DNA of 46,452 nucleotides from a virus. The translations under genes were made by a program, and so were the position numbers. Position 1 is the stretch's first letter. Each line of letters begins with the position of its first letter. Under the pieces are notes generated by a model. The model was given only the letters and a program-made list of their open reading frames with translations. It had not been told where the DNA came from and made no database searches. The stretch lies in IMG/VR virus record IMGVR_UViG_3300027336_000162, positions 1 to 46,452 of that record. One strand, written 5' to 3'. This document shows, piece by piece, positions 13,939-21,760 of this stretch.

Positions 13939-14162
13939 AGAAGTGGCAACCACCCACCGGGGGCCGTAGCGAGCCCCTGTACACGCTCGGCGAGGCCGCC
14001 GACAGGCTGGGCCTCAGCGAGGGCCGTCTGCGCGCCCTGGCCTGCGGCAGGCACCGCCGGGAGGGCGCACCTCAGGCCGTGGGCCAGCGCTCAGACGGCC
14101 GCAAGCTGTACCGCCTCAGCGAGACGAAGCGGTACCTCACCAACATCGGAGAGCTCAAATGA
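13929..14162 (+). CDS. Small helix-turn-helix DNA-binding protein
   Basis: This 77-residue protein carries YTLGEAADRLGLSEGRLRAL (residues 18-37) followed by a wing-like basic segment and RKLYRLSETKRYL. This is typical of MerR/excisionase-type HTH_17 domains. It may regulate this module or act as a recombination directionality factor; a second HTH protein at 41316 lies closer to the integrase. It is coupled to both neighbours. Confidence 0.65.
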   Translation: MRLKKWQPPTGGRSEPLYTLGEAADRLGLSEGRLRALACGRHRREGAPQAVGQRSDGRKLYRLSETKRYLTNIGELK

Positions 14163-14527
14163 AATTCCACCTGGAAGATGTCCGCGGCGAGGGCGAGGAC
14201 CGCATGCAGGCCGTGGTCGCCGCCGTGGGCCACTACTTCGAGAGCCTGCGCAGTGAGCTCAGCGGGGCCGGGGCCGACCTTGCCATCGCGGTGGCGGCGT
14301 CGACGTCCTCGATCGAGTTCGAGTTCACCCACCGGTCGTCCCTCACCAAGAACGTGGTCAACGCCGCCTGCTTCGCCCTCTTTGGGGAGCATGAGGAGGA
14401 GGCAGTGGACGAGTGGCTGGAGACGTCTGACGGCTACGAATTCAAGTGCGAGGTGCTGAGGGCCTGCAGGGCTCTCGCGTGCCACGTTCACCACCACTCC
14501 ACCCGGAGGTTCGTCGATGTCGGCTGA
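14159..14527 (+). CDS. Hypothetical protein
   Basis: This 122-residue protein is coupled at ATGA. It has two helical segments flanking a beta-like centre and a His-rich stretch near the C-terminus (CHVHHHSTRR) that could bind metal. No family is recognised. Its 3' end overlaps the next gene by 11 nt. Confidence 0.6.
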   Translation: MKFHLEDVRGEGEDRMQAVVAAVGHYFESLRSELSGAGADLAIAVAASTSSIEFEFTHRSSLTKNVVNAACFALFGEHEEEAVDEWLETSDGYEFKCEVLRACRALACHVHHHSTRRFVDVG

Positions 14528-14822
14528 GATCTACAAGGCCCGCTTCGACGCCTGGTGCTGCGTCTATGACGCCTACCAGCGCCCCGGGGTCAACAAGCGC
14601 GTGCTCGGCGTCAGCCGCGGCATGAACGACTTCTACGAGGCCTGCAACATGGCCCGCATCTACAGCGAGTGGGCGCTCAGGCACGGGGTCGAGAACCCCG
14701 TCGTCTTCGTCGTGCACGGCCCCACTTCCACGACCCGCTGCAAGTACGAGGTGACCGACGCTTCGGCGGGCTACTCGATCGAGTTCCGCATCAACGCAGC
14801 CCAACCTGTCCAGGAGACCTGA
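14517..14822 (+). CDS. Hypothetical protein
   Basis: This 101-residue protein starts at an ATG after CGGAGG, within the end of the previous gene. It is rich in aromatic residues (FDAWCCVYDAYQRP) and has a probable alpha-beta fold. Its stop shares a base with the following start. Confidence 0.6.
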   Translation: MSAEIYKARFDAWCCVYDAYQRPGVNKRVLGVSRGMNDFYEACNMARIYSEWALRHGVENPVVFVVHGPTSTTRCKYEVTDASAGYSIEFRINAAQPVQET

Positions 14823-15109
14823 TGTTCGGCATCTTCAAGTTCATTGACCTTCGACGCCCCAAGTTGACCAGCGTGGTCGACGACGAACTCTACGAGGCCC
14901 AGCGGGCCCGGCTCAACGCCATGGCGGCGGTCGACCTTGCCCAGCAGAAGGTCGTCGAAGCCAAGTCCCGGGTGGTCACGGCCAAGGCGCACCTTGCCTA
15001 CTGCAATCGGCGCGTCGAGGCGCTGCAGAAGGAGCAGGAAGCGAGGGCCCTGCAGCCCGGCACCTGGGTGAGCACCTCGGGCCCGCAAGAGCCCGAGATG
15101 AGCACCTGA
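14822..15109 (+). CDS. Hypothetical coiled-coil protein
   Basis: This 95-residue protein starts in TGATG overlapping the previous stop. Residues about 20-76 are continuously helical with a heptad-like pattern (VDLAQQKVVEAKSRVVTAKA), so a coiled coil is likely. No catalytic motif is seen. It is the last gene of the block headed by the leader at 13246. Confidence 0.6.
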   Translation: MFGIFKFIDLRRPKLTSVVDDELYEAQRARLNAMAAVDLAQQKVVEAKSRVVTAKAHLAYCNRRVEALQKEQEARALQPGTWVSTSGPQEPEMST

Positions 15110-15118
15110 ATCTCAACC

Positions 15119-15131
15119 TTAGGAGTCCAAC
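15119..15131 (+). promoter_or_regulatory. TTAGGAGTCCAAC ribosome-binding segment without GATT hairpin
   Basis: The shared segment TTAGGAGTCCAAC immediately precedes a GTG start at 15132. Upstream only an imperfect GAGAT/ATCTC pairing with a 10-nt loop is present, with no GATT tetraloop. This is the one accessory-module leader that keeps the ribosome-binding segment but has lost or never had the hairpin. Confidence 0.7.
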
Positions 15132-15725
15132 GTGAAACCCAACATTGATCCCGACACCGGCATCGCCTACGGCTATGTCTCGGCCAACAGCCTCGACCCC
15201 GATCTGGTGCATGAGCTGATGTACCACCAGGGCGAGGACCTGTCGTACCAAGAGGCCCTGGCTGAGCTGCGGCGCGAGGTGGAGAACGAGGCGGACCTGA
15301 TGCGCGAGGAGATCTCCATCGAGCTCTCCGAGATCGACCACAACATGCCCGAGTTCGAGCGCATCGCCCTGGAGGAGGCCAAGCTCGACGCCATGCTCAG
15401 TCGGTGGGGCTACAGCGGTATCGACGAATTCATCGAGGGTGAGGTCGAGCGGCGCTCCGATGGCCTCTCCATCGAGGAGCCGATCATCGCTGGCGAGTGC
15501 GACGGTGTGCACTACCAGACCTCGTGGCTGGGGGGCGCGCTCAACTTCTGGATCTTCAAGGCGCCCTACTCCGGCAAGTTCCAGCCGTGCTCGCCCTGTG
15601 TGCCGGGCGCGGGCAACCTTGACTGCCCCGACAAGGCCAACGGCATCGAGACCTACATGCCGCCGGCCGACTGGTTCGAGGCCGATCACCAACTCAAGAT
15701 CGAGCAGGAGCTCTACCATGGATGA
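15132..15725 (+). CDS. Conserved phage-type protein
   Basis: This 197-residue protein uses a GTG start set by TTAGGAGTCCAAC. The first 110 residues are helical and acidic. The C-terminal part, HYQTSWLGGALNFWIFKAPY followed by CSPCVPGAGNLDCPD, is a conserved block I recognise from phage and integrative-element hypothetical proteins (SWLGGA ... SPCVPGAG). The cysteines could bind metal. It overlaps the next gene by 8 nt. Confidence 0.75.
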   Translation: MKPNIDPDTGIAYGYVSANSLDPDLVHELMYHQGEDLSYQEALAELRREVENEADLMREEISIELSEIDHNMPEFERIALEEAKLDAMLSRWGYSGIDEFIEGEVERRSDGLSIEEPIIAGECDGVHYQTSWLGGALNFWIFKAPYSGKFQPCSPCVPGAGNLDCPDKANGIETYMPPADWFEADHQLKIEQELYHG

Positions 15726-16095
15726 GACCGCATTCAAGGCCGCGTACAACGAGTCGCGCAACGGCACCAACACGTTCATTCGCAACCTCCTGTACCGCAC
15801 CTTTGTCTACAGCGAGGGCGTGCGCGACTGCGCCGATGCGGGCTGCTACTGGCTGCTCGACATTCTGGGCACCGAGCTGCCCCTGGAGTTCAAGCGGCGC
15901 CCAGACGAGTCCCTGTGCGTTGTGAAGGTGAAGGTGCAGAACGGCAAGGCCACCATCCTGGGAGAGTTCGTCGACGACGACCCCGCCCCCTACCAACGCC
16001 AGGTCGACTACACCGACATGCCCGAGGGCGAGTGGGTGTTCTATGTCGAGCACGGCGGCGAGCTCTTTTACTGCATCCTGCCCACGGAGTATTGA
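15718..16095 (+). CDS. DUF6876-like protein
   Basis: This 125-residue protein has NGTNTFIRNLLYRTFVYSEG followed by AGCYWLLDILGTE, matching the DUF6876 pattern (GTxxWYRHxLxRxxLYTDG ... YWLLD) found on integrative elements and phages. The C-terminal half is beta-rich. The family has no established function. It starts inside the end of the previous gene. Confidence 0.65.
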   Translation: MDETAFKAAYNESRNGTNTFIRNLLYRTFVYSEGVRDCADAGCYWLLDILGTELPLEFKRRPDESLCVVKVKVQNGKATILGEFVDDDPAPYQRQVDYTDMPEGEWVFYVEHGGELFYCILPTEY

Positions 16096-16096
16096 C

Positions 16097-16447
16097 ATGC
16101 GCAAGACCGCACGCATCAGCTTCTTCGTCGAGTTCGACGACGCGCAACCCCCGATCTCGTTCGAGAACGTGAGTGACTCCGAGGGCCAGCTTGTGGCCCT
16201 GAACGTCGAGCGAGCCGTGCTCATCGGCACGCCTCGGCTGGACCTGCACGACCGCCTGGTGACCAGCATCAGCTTTAGCGAGATGAACCAGGTGATCCTA
16301 AACATGACGGAGTACGGCGGCTCCTTCGCCAAGGCCCTGGCCGAGGCGTTCAGCTGCGCCGACCAGGCGAACACGCAGAGGCTCACCGAGGAGTTCTGGA
16401 ACCTGGTCTGCGCCTACCGGCCTGCCTCGTCTGGGGGCGAGTGGTGA
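16097..16447 (+). CDS. Hypothetical protein
   Basis: This 116-residue protein begins 1 nt after the previous stop. It has an N-terminal beta-rich part (RISFFVEFDDAQPPISFENV) and a helical C-terminal half. No domain is recognised. It is coupled to the next gene at GTGA. Confidence 0.6.
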   Translation: MRKTARISFFVEFDDAQPPISFENVSDSEGQLVALNVERAVLIGTPRLDLHDRLVTSISFSEMNQVILNMTEYGGSFAKALAEAFSCADQANTQRLTEEFWNLVCAYRPASSGGEW

Positions 16448-16638
16448 CCACGCCCTGCCGATTCGGGCTGCCGCAGGAAACCGTCCAGGACCTCGTCAGG
16501 CACCCGCACGCCTACGACTGCCTCAAGCACAACCTTGCCCCTGACCACGAGGCCTACGCTGATCGCCAGATCGACGCCATGACCAACTCGGAGCTGTTGG
16601 CCGCGATCAGCGACGCCATCGAGCAGATCCGTCAGTAA
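16444..16638 (+). CDS. Hypothetical small protein
   Basis: This 64-residue protein starts with GTG overlapping the previous stop. It is helical and acidic in its C-terminal half (MTNSELLAAISDAIEQIRQ). No family is recognised. A GATT leader follows 3 nt after its stop. Confidence 0.5.
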   Translation: MTTPCRFGLPQETVQDLVRHPHAYDCLKHNLAPDHEAYADRQIDAMTNSELLAAISDAIEQIRQ

Positions 16639-16641
16639 CCC

Positions 16642-16672
16642 GCCCCGATTGGGGCACCTTTAGGAGTTCAAC
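16642..16672 (+). promoter_or_regulatory. GATT-loop hairpin leader, copy 8
   Basis: GCCCC (16642-16646), GATT (16647-16650) and GGGGC (16651-16655) form the stem, preceded by CCC and followed by A. TTTAGGAGTTCAAC leads to the ATG at 16673, 17 nt after the stem. Confidence 0.8.
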
Positions 16673-17893
16673 ATGCGACTGTCCATCCGCAGCACGCCGA
16701 CCCTCACAACCGACCACGGTGAAGTCGAGCTGGAGTTCGAGCCCTACAGCGAAGACGACATCATCGTCCACCGCGTGGGCAACAAGCTGGTCGTGGGCTA
16801 CCTCGTGCACGACGAGAGCCCGAGCAACCCCATGACCGACTACGACTGCCAGGGCCACCTCTACACGGCGGAGACCCGGGGGCGCGGCGTGATCACTGAC
16901 AACGATCGTGAGCTGCGCAGCGCCCTGGGCCTGAACAGCTACGGCGAGATCGACCACGACAACATCGTCACCATCAACGGCGTCCGCGCCTCGATCTGGG
17001 ACCACGCGGCCGAGGTCGTGGAGGGCAAGCTCGACGCCGACCAGTGGGCCGAACTGCTGCTGTGGGCCCCCCGCTTCGACTCGTCGGTGAAGCTGACGCC
17101 GGAGCAGGAGCGGCGACTTGAGCAGCCCTACGTTGACGAGGCGCTCGTCACTAGCCTGCGTACCGAATACGCCGGGGCGCTGCGCGCCGACCTGCGTGAC
17201 GACCGGGGCTGCCACTCCGACCTGGTGGAGCTTGAGGTGAGGGTGCTCTACCAGGAGCACTGGCGCGAGGTCGCCGGGCCCTTCGTGGTGCCCATGCACT
17301 ACAGCGACTACAGCTACGAGACCAACATCTCGCCGGTCGACTGGGATGGCGATCCCGATGACCTGCCCAACGCGGTGTGGGTGGCCGACAAGGGCGCCCA
17401 AGAAAACATCGAGGGCTCGGCCCACCCCGACAACGTCGAGGTCAAGCAGATCGCTCCCTTCCCCGACTCGGTCTTCGAGCTGGTGGAGGACGGCAGGGTG
17501 GTGCTGTGCGGCACGTACAGCGAGTGCTGGAAGCTGCTGCGCGAGCGCCACCCAGTGACCGATGAGACCCTGCGCCAGACCGCGCGCCGCTACGCCGAGG
17601 CCGTCTGCGACGAGTACGCCAAGTGGTGCAGCGGGGACGTCTACGGCTGCGTGTTGCAGATCTTCTCCCTCAAGGGCGACGAAGACGACGAGCCGGTGTG
17701 GGTGGGCCACGACGACTGGGACTCGTGCTGGGGCTTCATCGGGCACGAGAACGCCATGGAGAACCTGGGCTCGGAGTTCGTGGACCCGGTCGTCTCCCGT
17801 CTGCAGAAGGCCCTGATCGAGGGCGAGCCGCACAGCACCGGCGACCTGACGCTGGTGCACCCGCTGGACAGCGAGGGCGGCCTCACCGACTGA
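16673..17893 (+). CDS. Conserved phage-type protein
   Basis: This 406-residue protein stands alone behind its own GATT leader. Recognisable blocks include VVPMHYSDYSYETNISPVDW, VWVADKGAQENI, and a C-terminal ARRYAEAVCDEYAKWCSGDV followed by DSCWGFIGHENA. The last block occurs in many phage hypothetical proteins (YxxWxxGDVYG ... DSCWGF). The protein is acidic with no membrane segment. Its size and separate leader suggest an important but unknown early function. Confidence 0.7.
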   Translation: MRLSIRSTPTLTTDHGEVELEFEPYSEDDIIVHRVGNKLVVGYLVHDESPSNPMTDYDCQGHLYTAETRGRGVITDNDRELRSALGLNSYGEIDHDNIVTINGVRASIWDHAAEVVEGKLDADQWAELLLWAPRFDSSVKLTPEQERRLEQPYVDEALVTSLRTEYAGALRADLRDDRGCHSDLVELEVRVLYQEHWREVAGPFVVPMHYSDYSYETNISPVDWDGDPDDLPNAVWVADKGAQENIEGSAHPDNVEVKQIAPFPDSVFELVEDGRVVLCGTYSECWKLLRERHPVTDETLRQTARRYAEAVCDEYAKWCSGDVYGCVLQIFSLKGDEDDEPVWVGHDDWDSCWGFIGHENAMENLGSEFVDPVVSRLQKALIEGEPHSTGDLTLVHPLDSEGGLTD

Positions 17894-17903
17894 ATTTCAA
17901 CCC

Positions 17904-17933
17904 GGGCCGATTGGCCCAACTTTTGGAGTCCAC
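17904..17933 (+). promoter_or_regulatory. GATT-loop hairpin leader, copy 9
   Basis: GGGCC (17904-17908), GATT (17909-17912) and GGCCC (17913-17917) form the stem, preceded by CCC and followed by A. TTTTGGAGTCCAC leads to the ATG at 17934, 16 nt after the stem. Confidence 0.8.
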
Positions 17934-18392
17934 ATGGAAATCTCGAACACTGACGACATCATCGACAGCCGCGAGGTCATCGACCGCATCTCGGAGCTGG
18001 AGAGCGAGCTTGAGGACGGCCCCTACGAGGAGTTCCGCGAGGAGCAGATCGAGGCCGGCATCCCCGAAGACGAGATCGACGCCTTCGACACCTGGCTCGA
18101 CAACACCGCGCAGACGGACCACCTCTACTCCCTGGAGTGCGAGGAGCTGCTGATGCTGCGGGCCCTGGCCGAGGAGGGCGAGAGCCTGAGCGATTGGCGC
18201 TACGGGGTGACCCTGATCCATCCCAGCCACTTCCAGACCTACGCCCAGGAGCTGGCCGAGGAGATCGGGGCCATCGACCCGGACGCCCGCTGGCCCGCCA
18301 ACTGCATCGACTGGGAGCAGGCGGCCAACGAGTTGCGGGCGGACTACACCACGATCGACTTCGACGGCGTGGACTACCTCGCCCGGGGCTGA
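17934..18392 (+). CDS. Very acidic conserved protein, possible DNA mimic
   Basis: This 152-residue protein has about 42 Asp/Glu, about 8 Arg and no Lys. Its C-terminal half, SDWRYGVTLIHPSHFQTYAQ through WPANCIDWEQAANELRADYT, is a block I recognise from integrative elements and plasmids, often near antirestriction genes. The strong negative charge would fit a DNA-mimic or antirestriction protein, but this is inference and no ArdA signature is seen. It stands alone behind a GATT leader. Confidence 0.7.
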   Translation: MEISNTDDIIDSREVIDRISELESELEDGPYEEFREEQIEAGIPEDEIDAFDTWLDNTAQTDHLYSLECEELLMLRALAEEGESLSDWRYGVTLIHPSHFQTYAQELAEEIGAIDPDARWPANCIDWEQAANELRADYTTIDFDGVDYLARG

Positions 18393-18411
18393 CCCCTCGA
18401 CACTTGACACC

Positions 18412-18436
18412 GGGTCCCTACCACACGTAAGGACCC
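18412..18436 (+). other. Hairpin upstream of leader copy 10
   Basis: GGGTCC (18412-18417) pairs with GGACCC (18431-18436) around a 13-nt loop. A perfect TTGACA lies at 18404-18409, but the bases 17 nt downstream (GTAAGG) are a poor -10. A promoter here is possible but not supported by both boxes. Confidence 0.4.
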
Positions 18437-18441
18437 TCCCC

Positions 18442-18472
18442 GCGCATTTGCGCAACCTTTTAGGAGTCCAAC
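18442..18472 (+). promoter_or_regulatory. Variant GATT-type hairpin leader, copy 10
   Basis: GCGC (18442-18445) pairs with GCGC (18450-18453) around ATTT instead of GATT. The flanking CCC and A and the segment TTTTAGGAGTCCAAC are conserved, and the ATG at 18473 is 19 nt after the stem. This is the only copy with an altered loop at the usual position. Confidence 0.7.
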
Positions 18473-19528
18473 ATGACCCAGACCATCACGCGCCTGTCCA
18501 CCGAGGACGTCGTCATCAGCATGCTGCGCGAGAACACCGGCCGCGGCATCTGCGACAGCGGAGACGCCTACGGCCGCAACTGGGAGCGCGCCCAGTCCCA
18601 CGACTTCAAGTCCGAACCCGAGGTGACCACCCACTGGTCCGCCTACAAGGACTCGAAGGGCGTGCATCGCATCAGCGCCGACGCCACGGTCAGCCTGTAC
18701 CACTGGATGACCAACGCGCTGGAGTTCGACCCCGAGCTGCAGGCCGAGCTCGACGAGTTCCTGGAGGAGCACGAGGACGAGGCCGGCTCCTGGTTGCAGC
18801 TAAGCGACGAGTTCGTGGAGCGGCTGATCGAGCTTGGCCGCGTCGACCCCAAGAACGGGGCGGAGCTCGTCAACACCTACAACGACCCCGACTACTGCTG
18901 GCTCTCGCAGGTCCTGCAGTACCACGCCCTCAACCTGGAGGACGGCGACGCCTTCTACCCCACGCACCTGATCGTGCATGTGCACGGTGGCTGCGATGTG
19001 CGGGGAGGTTACACCGCGCCCAAGTGCTTCACCCTGACCTCGCAGGGCCGGGACTACTTCCGTGACTGGATGCGCCCGACTGTCCTCACGGCCTGCGACG
19101 AGGTCTGGCACATCGAGGGCTACCAGGACTTCGAGCCGAGCGATCGCAACACCTGCGGCGTCGACGACCCGTTCAAGCTGCCGGCCTACGAGATCGAGAC
19201 CCTCAAGGACGAGATGCTGGCCGGCGGCTACGACACCGCCGGTATCGTCGGCGTGCAGATCGCCCTGGAGGCACTGTCCAACATCGAGGGCGCCGTGAAG
19301 GGTGAGCCGGGGCACTCAACCCTGCCGGTGTCCCTGCCCAAGGAGCAGACGCTTGCCTCCCTGGCCGAGCGCCGCGCCGCGCTGCGGCAGGACCTGCTCG
19401 TCGAGGCCGTCAAGGGCATCAGCCTGCTGCATCAGCACGCCCTGTTCGTGCTTGACCCCAAGCACTGCTACCTCGTCGACGGCGACCAAGAGACCGCTGA
19501 CGAGCTGCGCTTCTACACCGACTTCTGA
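18473..19528 (+). CDS. Conserved phage-type protein
   Basis: This 351-residue protein begins with STEDVVISMLRENTGRGICD followed by SGDAYGRNWERAQ, a pattern (TGRxxxDSGxAYGRxWxRNQ) seen in many phage hypothetical proteins. A central YPTHLIVHVHGGCDVRGGYT block and a C-terminal Leu-rich helical part follow. No catalytic site is obvious. It is the last gene with the hairpin-type leader before the replication module. Confidence 0.75.
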   Translation: MTQTITRLSTEDVVISMLRENTGRGICDSGDAYGRNWERAQSHDFKSEPEVTTHWSAYKDSKGVHRISADATVSLYHWMTNALEFDPELQAELDEFLEEHEDEAGSWLQLSDEFVERLIELGRVDPKNGAELVNTYNDPDYCWLSQVLQYHALNLEDGDAFYPTHLIVHVHGGCDVRGGYTAPKCFTLTSQGRDYFRDWMRPTVLTACDEVWHIEGYQDFEPSDRNTCGVDDPFKLPAYEIETLKDEMLAGGYDTAGIVGVQIALEALSNIEGAVKGEPGHSTLPVSLPKEQTLASLAERRAALRQDLLVEAVKGISLLHQHALFVLDPKHCYLVDGDQETADELRFYTDF

Positions 19529-19570
19529 CCCACCACAACCACAACGACAAGACGAGAAAGGCAACACCGA
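19529..19570 (+). promoter_or_regulatory. CA-rich leader at the start of the replication module
   Basis: These 42 nt consist mostly of C and A (CACCACAACCACAACGACAA) with GAGAAAGG near the start codon, and they cannot form a stable hairpin. This contrasts with the GATT leaders upstream. Similar A/C-rich leaders precede genes at 23710 and 35034. Confidence 0.5.
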
Positions 19571-19888
19571 ATGCGACAGACACAGATCCTGCGAGTGCAA
19601 CGAGTTGGAACCGCCTGGAGGGTCTCTGACCCCCGAGACAAGAGCGGTGGCTACGTGGAGATCGACTCGGCCGCCATTGCGGTCACGGAGCGAGGAAAGG
19701 ACTGGGTGCAGGGTTACCTGCTCGCGGTGCACGGGCTGCCGCAAGACGCGGCCCAGCACTTCGACATGCAGACCCTGCACGCCCTGGGGCTGGCCGCCCA
19801 CGTCAAGGGTTACAGCCCTCCCCCTCACCTGAACCGGGACCGCTACCAGCTCACGCAGGGCGGGCGCATCGAACGCGATGCGCGATGA
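19571..19888 (+). CDS. Hypothetical protein
   Basis: This 105-residue protein is basic, with a beta-rich N-terminus (ILRVQRVGTAWRVSDPRDKS) and a helical middle. No domain is recognised. It lies directly before the ligase gene, separated by 26 nt from the preferred ligase start. Confidence 0.6.
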   Translation: MRQTQILRVQRVGTAWRVSDPRDKSGGYVEIDSAAIAVTERGKDWVQGYLLAVHGLPQDAAQHFDMQTLHALGLAAHVKGYSPPPHLNRDRYQLTQGGRIERDAR

Positions 19889-19914
19889 ATTTTCAACCAG
19901 ACCAAGAGGACAAC

Positions 19915-21294
19915 ATGAATCCCTTCGAGACCCTTTTTGACCTGCTGGAGCAGGTCGCTGCCACCAAAGCCAAGACCGAGAAGCTGGCCCTCATCAAGCA
20001 GGTGCCCGAGGAGGCTTTGACCGCGCTCAGGGTGGCACTTGACCCCACGGTGTCCTTCTACATCGCCAAGCTCGACGTACCCGTTGGCAACCCAGGGGGT
20101 CGCACCCTGGAGGAGCAGGACTTCGAGCTTCTGTACCGGTTGACCAAGCGTGAGATCACCGGCAACGAGGCCCTGGCCGCCGTGCAGCGCGCGTTCAGCG
20201 AGCTGACCCCGAAGTGCGCGGTGCTGCTGCAGCGCATCATCCTGAAGGACCTGCGCGCAGGCATCGGTGCCAGCACGGTGAACGCGGCGTTCCCGGGCCT
20301 GGTGCCCGAGTTCGCCTACATGCGCTGCTCCTTGCCCAAGGACGCCAGGCTCGCCGAGTGGCCTTGGGAAGACGGCGTGATGAGCCAGATCAAGGCCGAT
20401 GGCATGTTCGCCCGGATCGCGGTGCATTCCGATGGCTGCGTGCTGATCACCAGCCGCCAGGGCAACGCGTTCCCCGACAACGCCATGGTCGAGCTGGTGG
20501 AGCAGGCCCGAGAAGTCTTCGGCCCGCACTGTGAGGTGCACGGTGAGTTGACGGTGTGGCGCGACGGGCAGTGCCTGCCGCGCGCCGAGGGCAACGGCAT
20601 CCTCAACAGCCTGCAGGCTGGCGGTGAACTGCCCGCAGGTTGCGTGGTGCACTACGACGCCTGGGACATGATCCCGCTGGCCTGTGCGGTGCCGGGAGGC
20701 CGCTGCGAGATCCCCTACCGAGACCGCTTCGAGACGCTGGAGATGCTCCTGGGCCGGTACTCGGAGAGCGCCGCCCAGGTTGTCCACCTGATTGAGGGGG
20801 AGGTGGTCACGAGCTACGCCCAGGCGGCCGACCACTTCCGAAAGGTCCTGGCCCGCGGCCTGGAGGGCACGGTGGTCAAGCATCCCGCGATGCCCTGGTT
20901 CGACGGCGACAGCAAGCTGCAGGTGAAGTTCAAGCTGGAGTTCGAGGTTGACCTGCGCATCAAGGGCTTCCGCGAGGGCACGGCGGGCAAGCGCACCGAA
21001 GCGACCTTCGGCGCGGTGCTGTGCGAGACCAGCTGCGGCCAGCTTGAGGTGGGCGTCTCCGGCTTCAAGCGGGACCTGGAGCAGTTCCTGCACGAGAACC
21101 GCGCCAGTGTCATCGGTCAGGTGATGACCGTGCGCGCCAACGACATTGTTCTCCCGAGCGAAAGCAGCCCGCTGTTCGCCCTCTCCCACCCTCGCGTCGT
21201 CGAGCTGCGGCGAGACAAGACCGAGGCCGACAGCCTTGACCGAGTCAAGGCTCAACTTGAGGCGGCCCGGTACGGCCGAGCCGTTGCTGCATGA
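19915..21294 (+). CDS. ATP-dependent DNA ligase
   Basis: This 459-residue protein is an ATP-dependent ligase of the phage T4-like group that seals nicks during replication and repair. The adenylated lysine motif is KADG (K160-G163), followed by EVHGELTV (about 207-214), LEGTVVKHP (316-324) and motif V KFK (338-340). An N-terminal helical domain (1-140) and a C-terminal OB-fold-like domain flank the nucleotidyltransferase core. An in-frame ATG at 19885 overlaps the previous gene, but AGAGGA sits 4 nt before 19915, so the latter is preferred. The next gene overlaps at ATGA. Confidence 0.92.
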   Translation: MNPFETLFDLLEQVAATKAKTEKLALIKQVPEEALTALRVALDPTVSFYIAKLDVPVGNPGGRTLEEQDFELLYRLTKREITGNEALAAVQRAFSELTPKCAVLLQRIILKDLRAGIGASTVNAAFPGLVPEFAYMRCSLPKDARLAEWPWEDGVMSQIKADGMFARIAVHSDGCVLITSRQGNAFPDNAMVELVEQAREVFGPHCEVHGELTVWRDGQCLPRAEGNGILNSLQAGGELPAGCVVHYDAWDMIPLACAVPGGRCEIPYRDRFETLEMLLGRYSESAAQVVHLIEGEVVTSYAQAADHFRKVLARGLEGTVVKHPAMPWFDGDSKLQVKFKLEFEVDLRIKGFREGTAGKRTEATFGAVLCETSCGQLEVGVSGFKRDLEQFLHENRASVIGQVMTVRANDIVLPSESSPLFALSHPRVVELRRDKTEADSLDRVKAQLEAARYGRAVAA

Positions 21295-21737
21295 CAGACA
21301 CCCACCACATCAACTACGCGGGCTTCGGCCCGGAGAGAGTCGACTGGCTTGCGTCCAGTCGACTCATCGCAGACCCGGCGGTCTGGAACCTGGCCTGGCT
21401 GTCCTGGGACTTCTCCCAGGGCCGCCACCCGGACCCGAACTTCACCGTGCTGCTGCACAGGACCTCGCAGATGCACCTGGAGACCTTCGAGGTCCACCCC
21501 CGCGGGGTGGTCCCCGACGACCAGCTCCTGCGGTCCTGGCTGCGCCTGCCACCGCCGGCCTTCTACGAGCGCTTCCGGTCCTGGGAAGGCCTGCCCCACG
21601 TCCCGCTGCTGCACGCCTACGGCCACACCTGGATCGAGCGCCTGGTGCGCAGCTGCAGGCTGTGGAAGGACCCGGCCACGCCGCCTGAACCGGCGCTCGA
21701 CCTGACCCTTGCCAGAGCGGTGCTCGGCAAGTTCTGA
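21291..21737 (+). CDS. Hypothetical protein
   Basis: This 148-residue protein is coupled to the ligase at ATGA. It is rich in Trp, Pro and His (LAWLSWDFSQGRHPDPNF, LPHVPLLHAYGHTWIERL). No domain is recognised. Its place between ligase and helicase suggests a replication accessory role, which is inference. Confidence 0.65.
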   Translation: MTDTHHINYAGFGPERVDWLASSRLIADPAVWNLAWLSWDFSQGRHPDPNFTVLLHRTSQMHLETFEVHPRGVVPDDQLLRSWLRLPPPAFYERFRSWEGLPHVPLLHAYGHTWIERLVRSCRLWKDPATPPEPALDLTLARAVLGKF

Positions 21738-21760
21738 TCAACCCTCTCCCGAAGACAACA

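Noticed and set aside
18404-18432. Sigma-70 promoter with perfect TTGACA
   Set aside because: The bases at the correct spacing (GTAAGG) do not form a -10 box.
577-18472. GATT hairpins as intrinsic terminators
   Set aside because: None is followed by a T-run, and all sit at a near-fixed distance before a start codon, so an initiation-linked role fits better.
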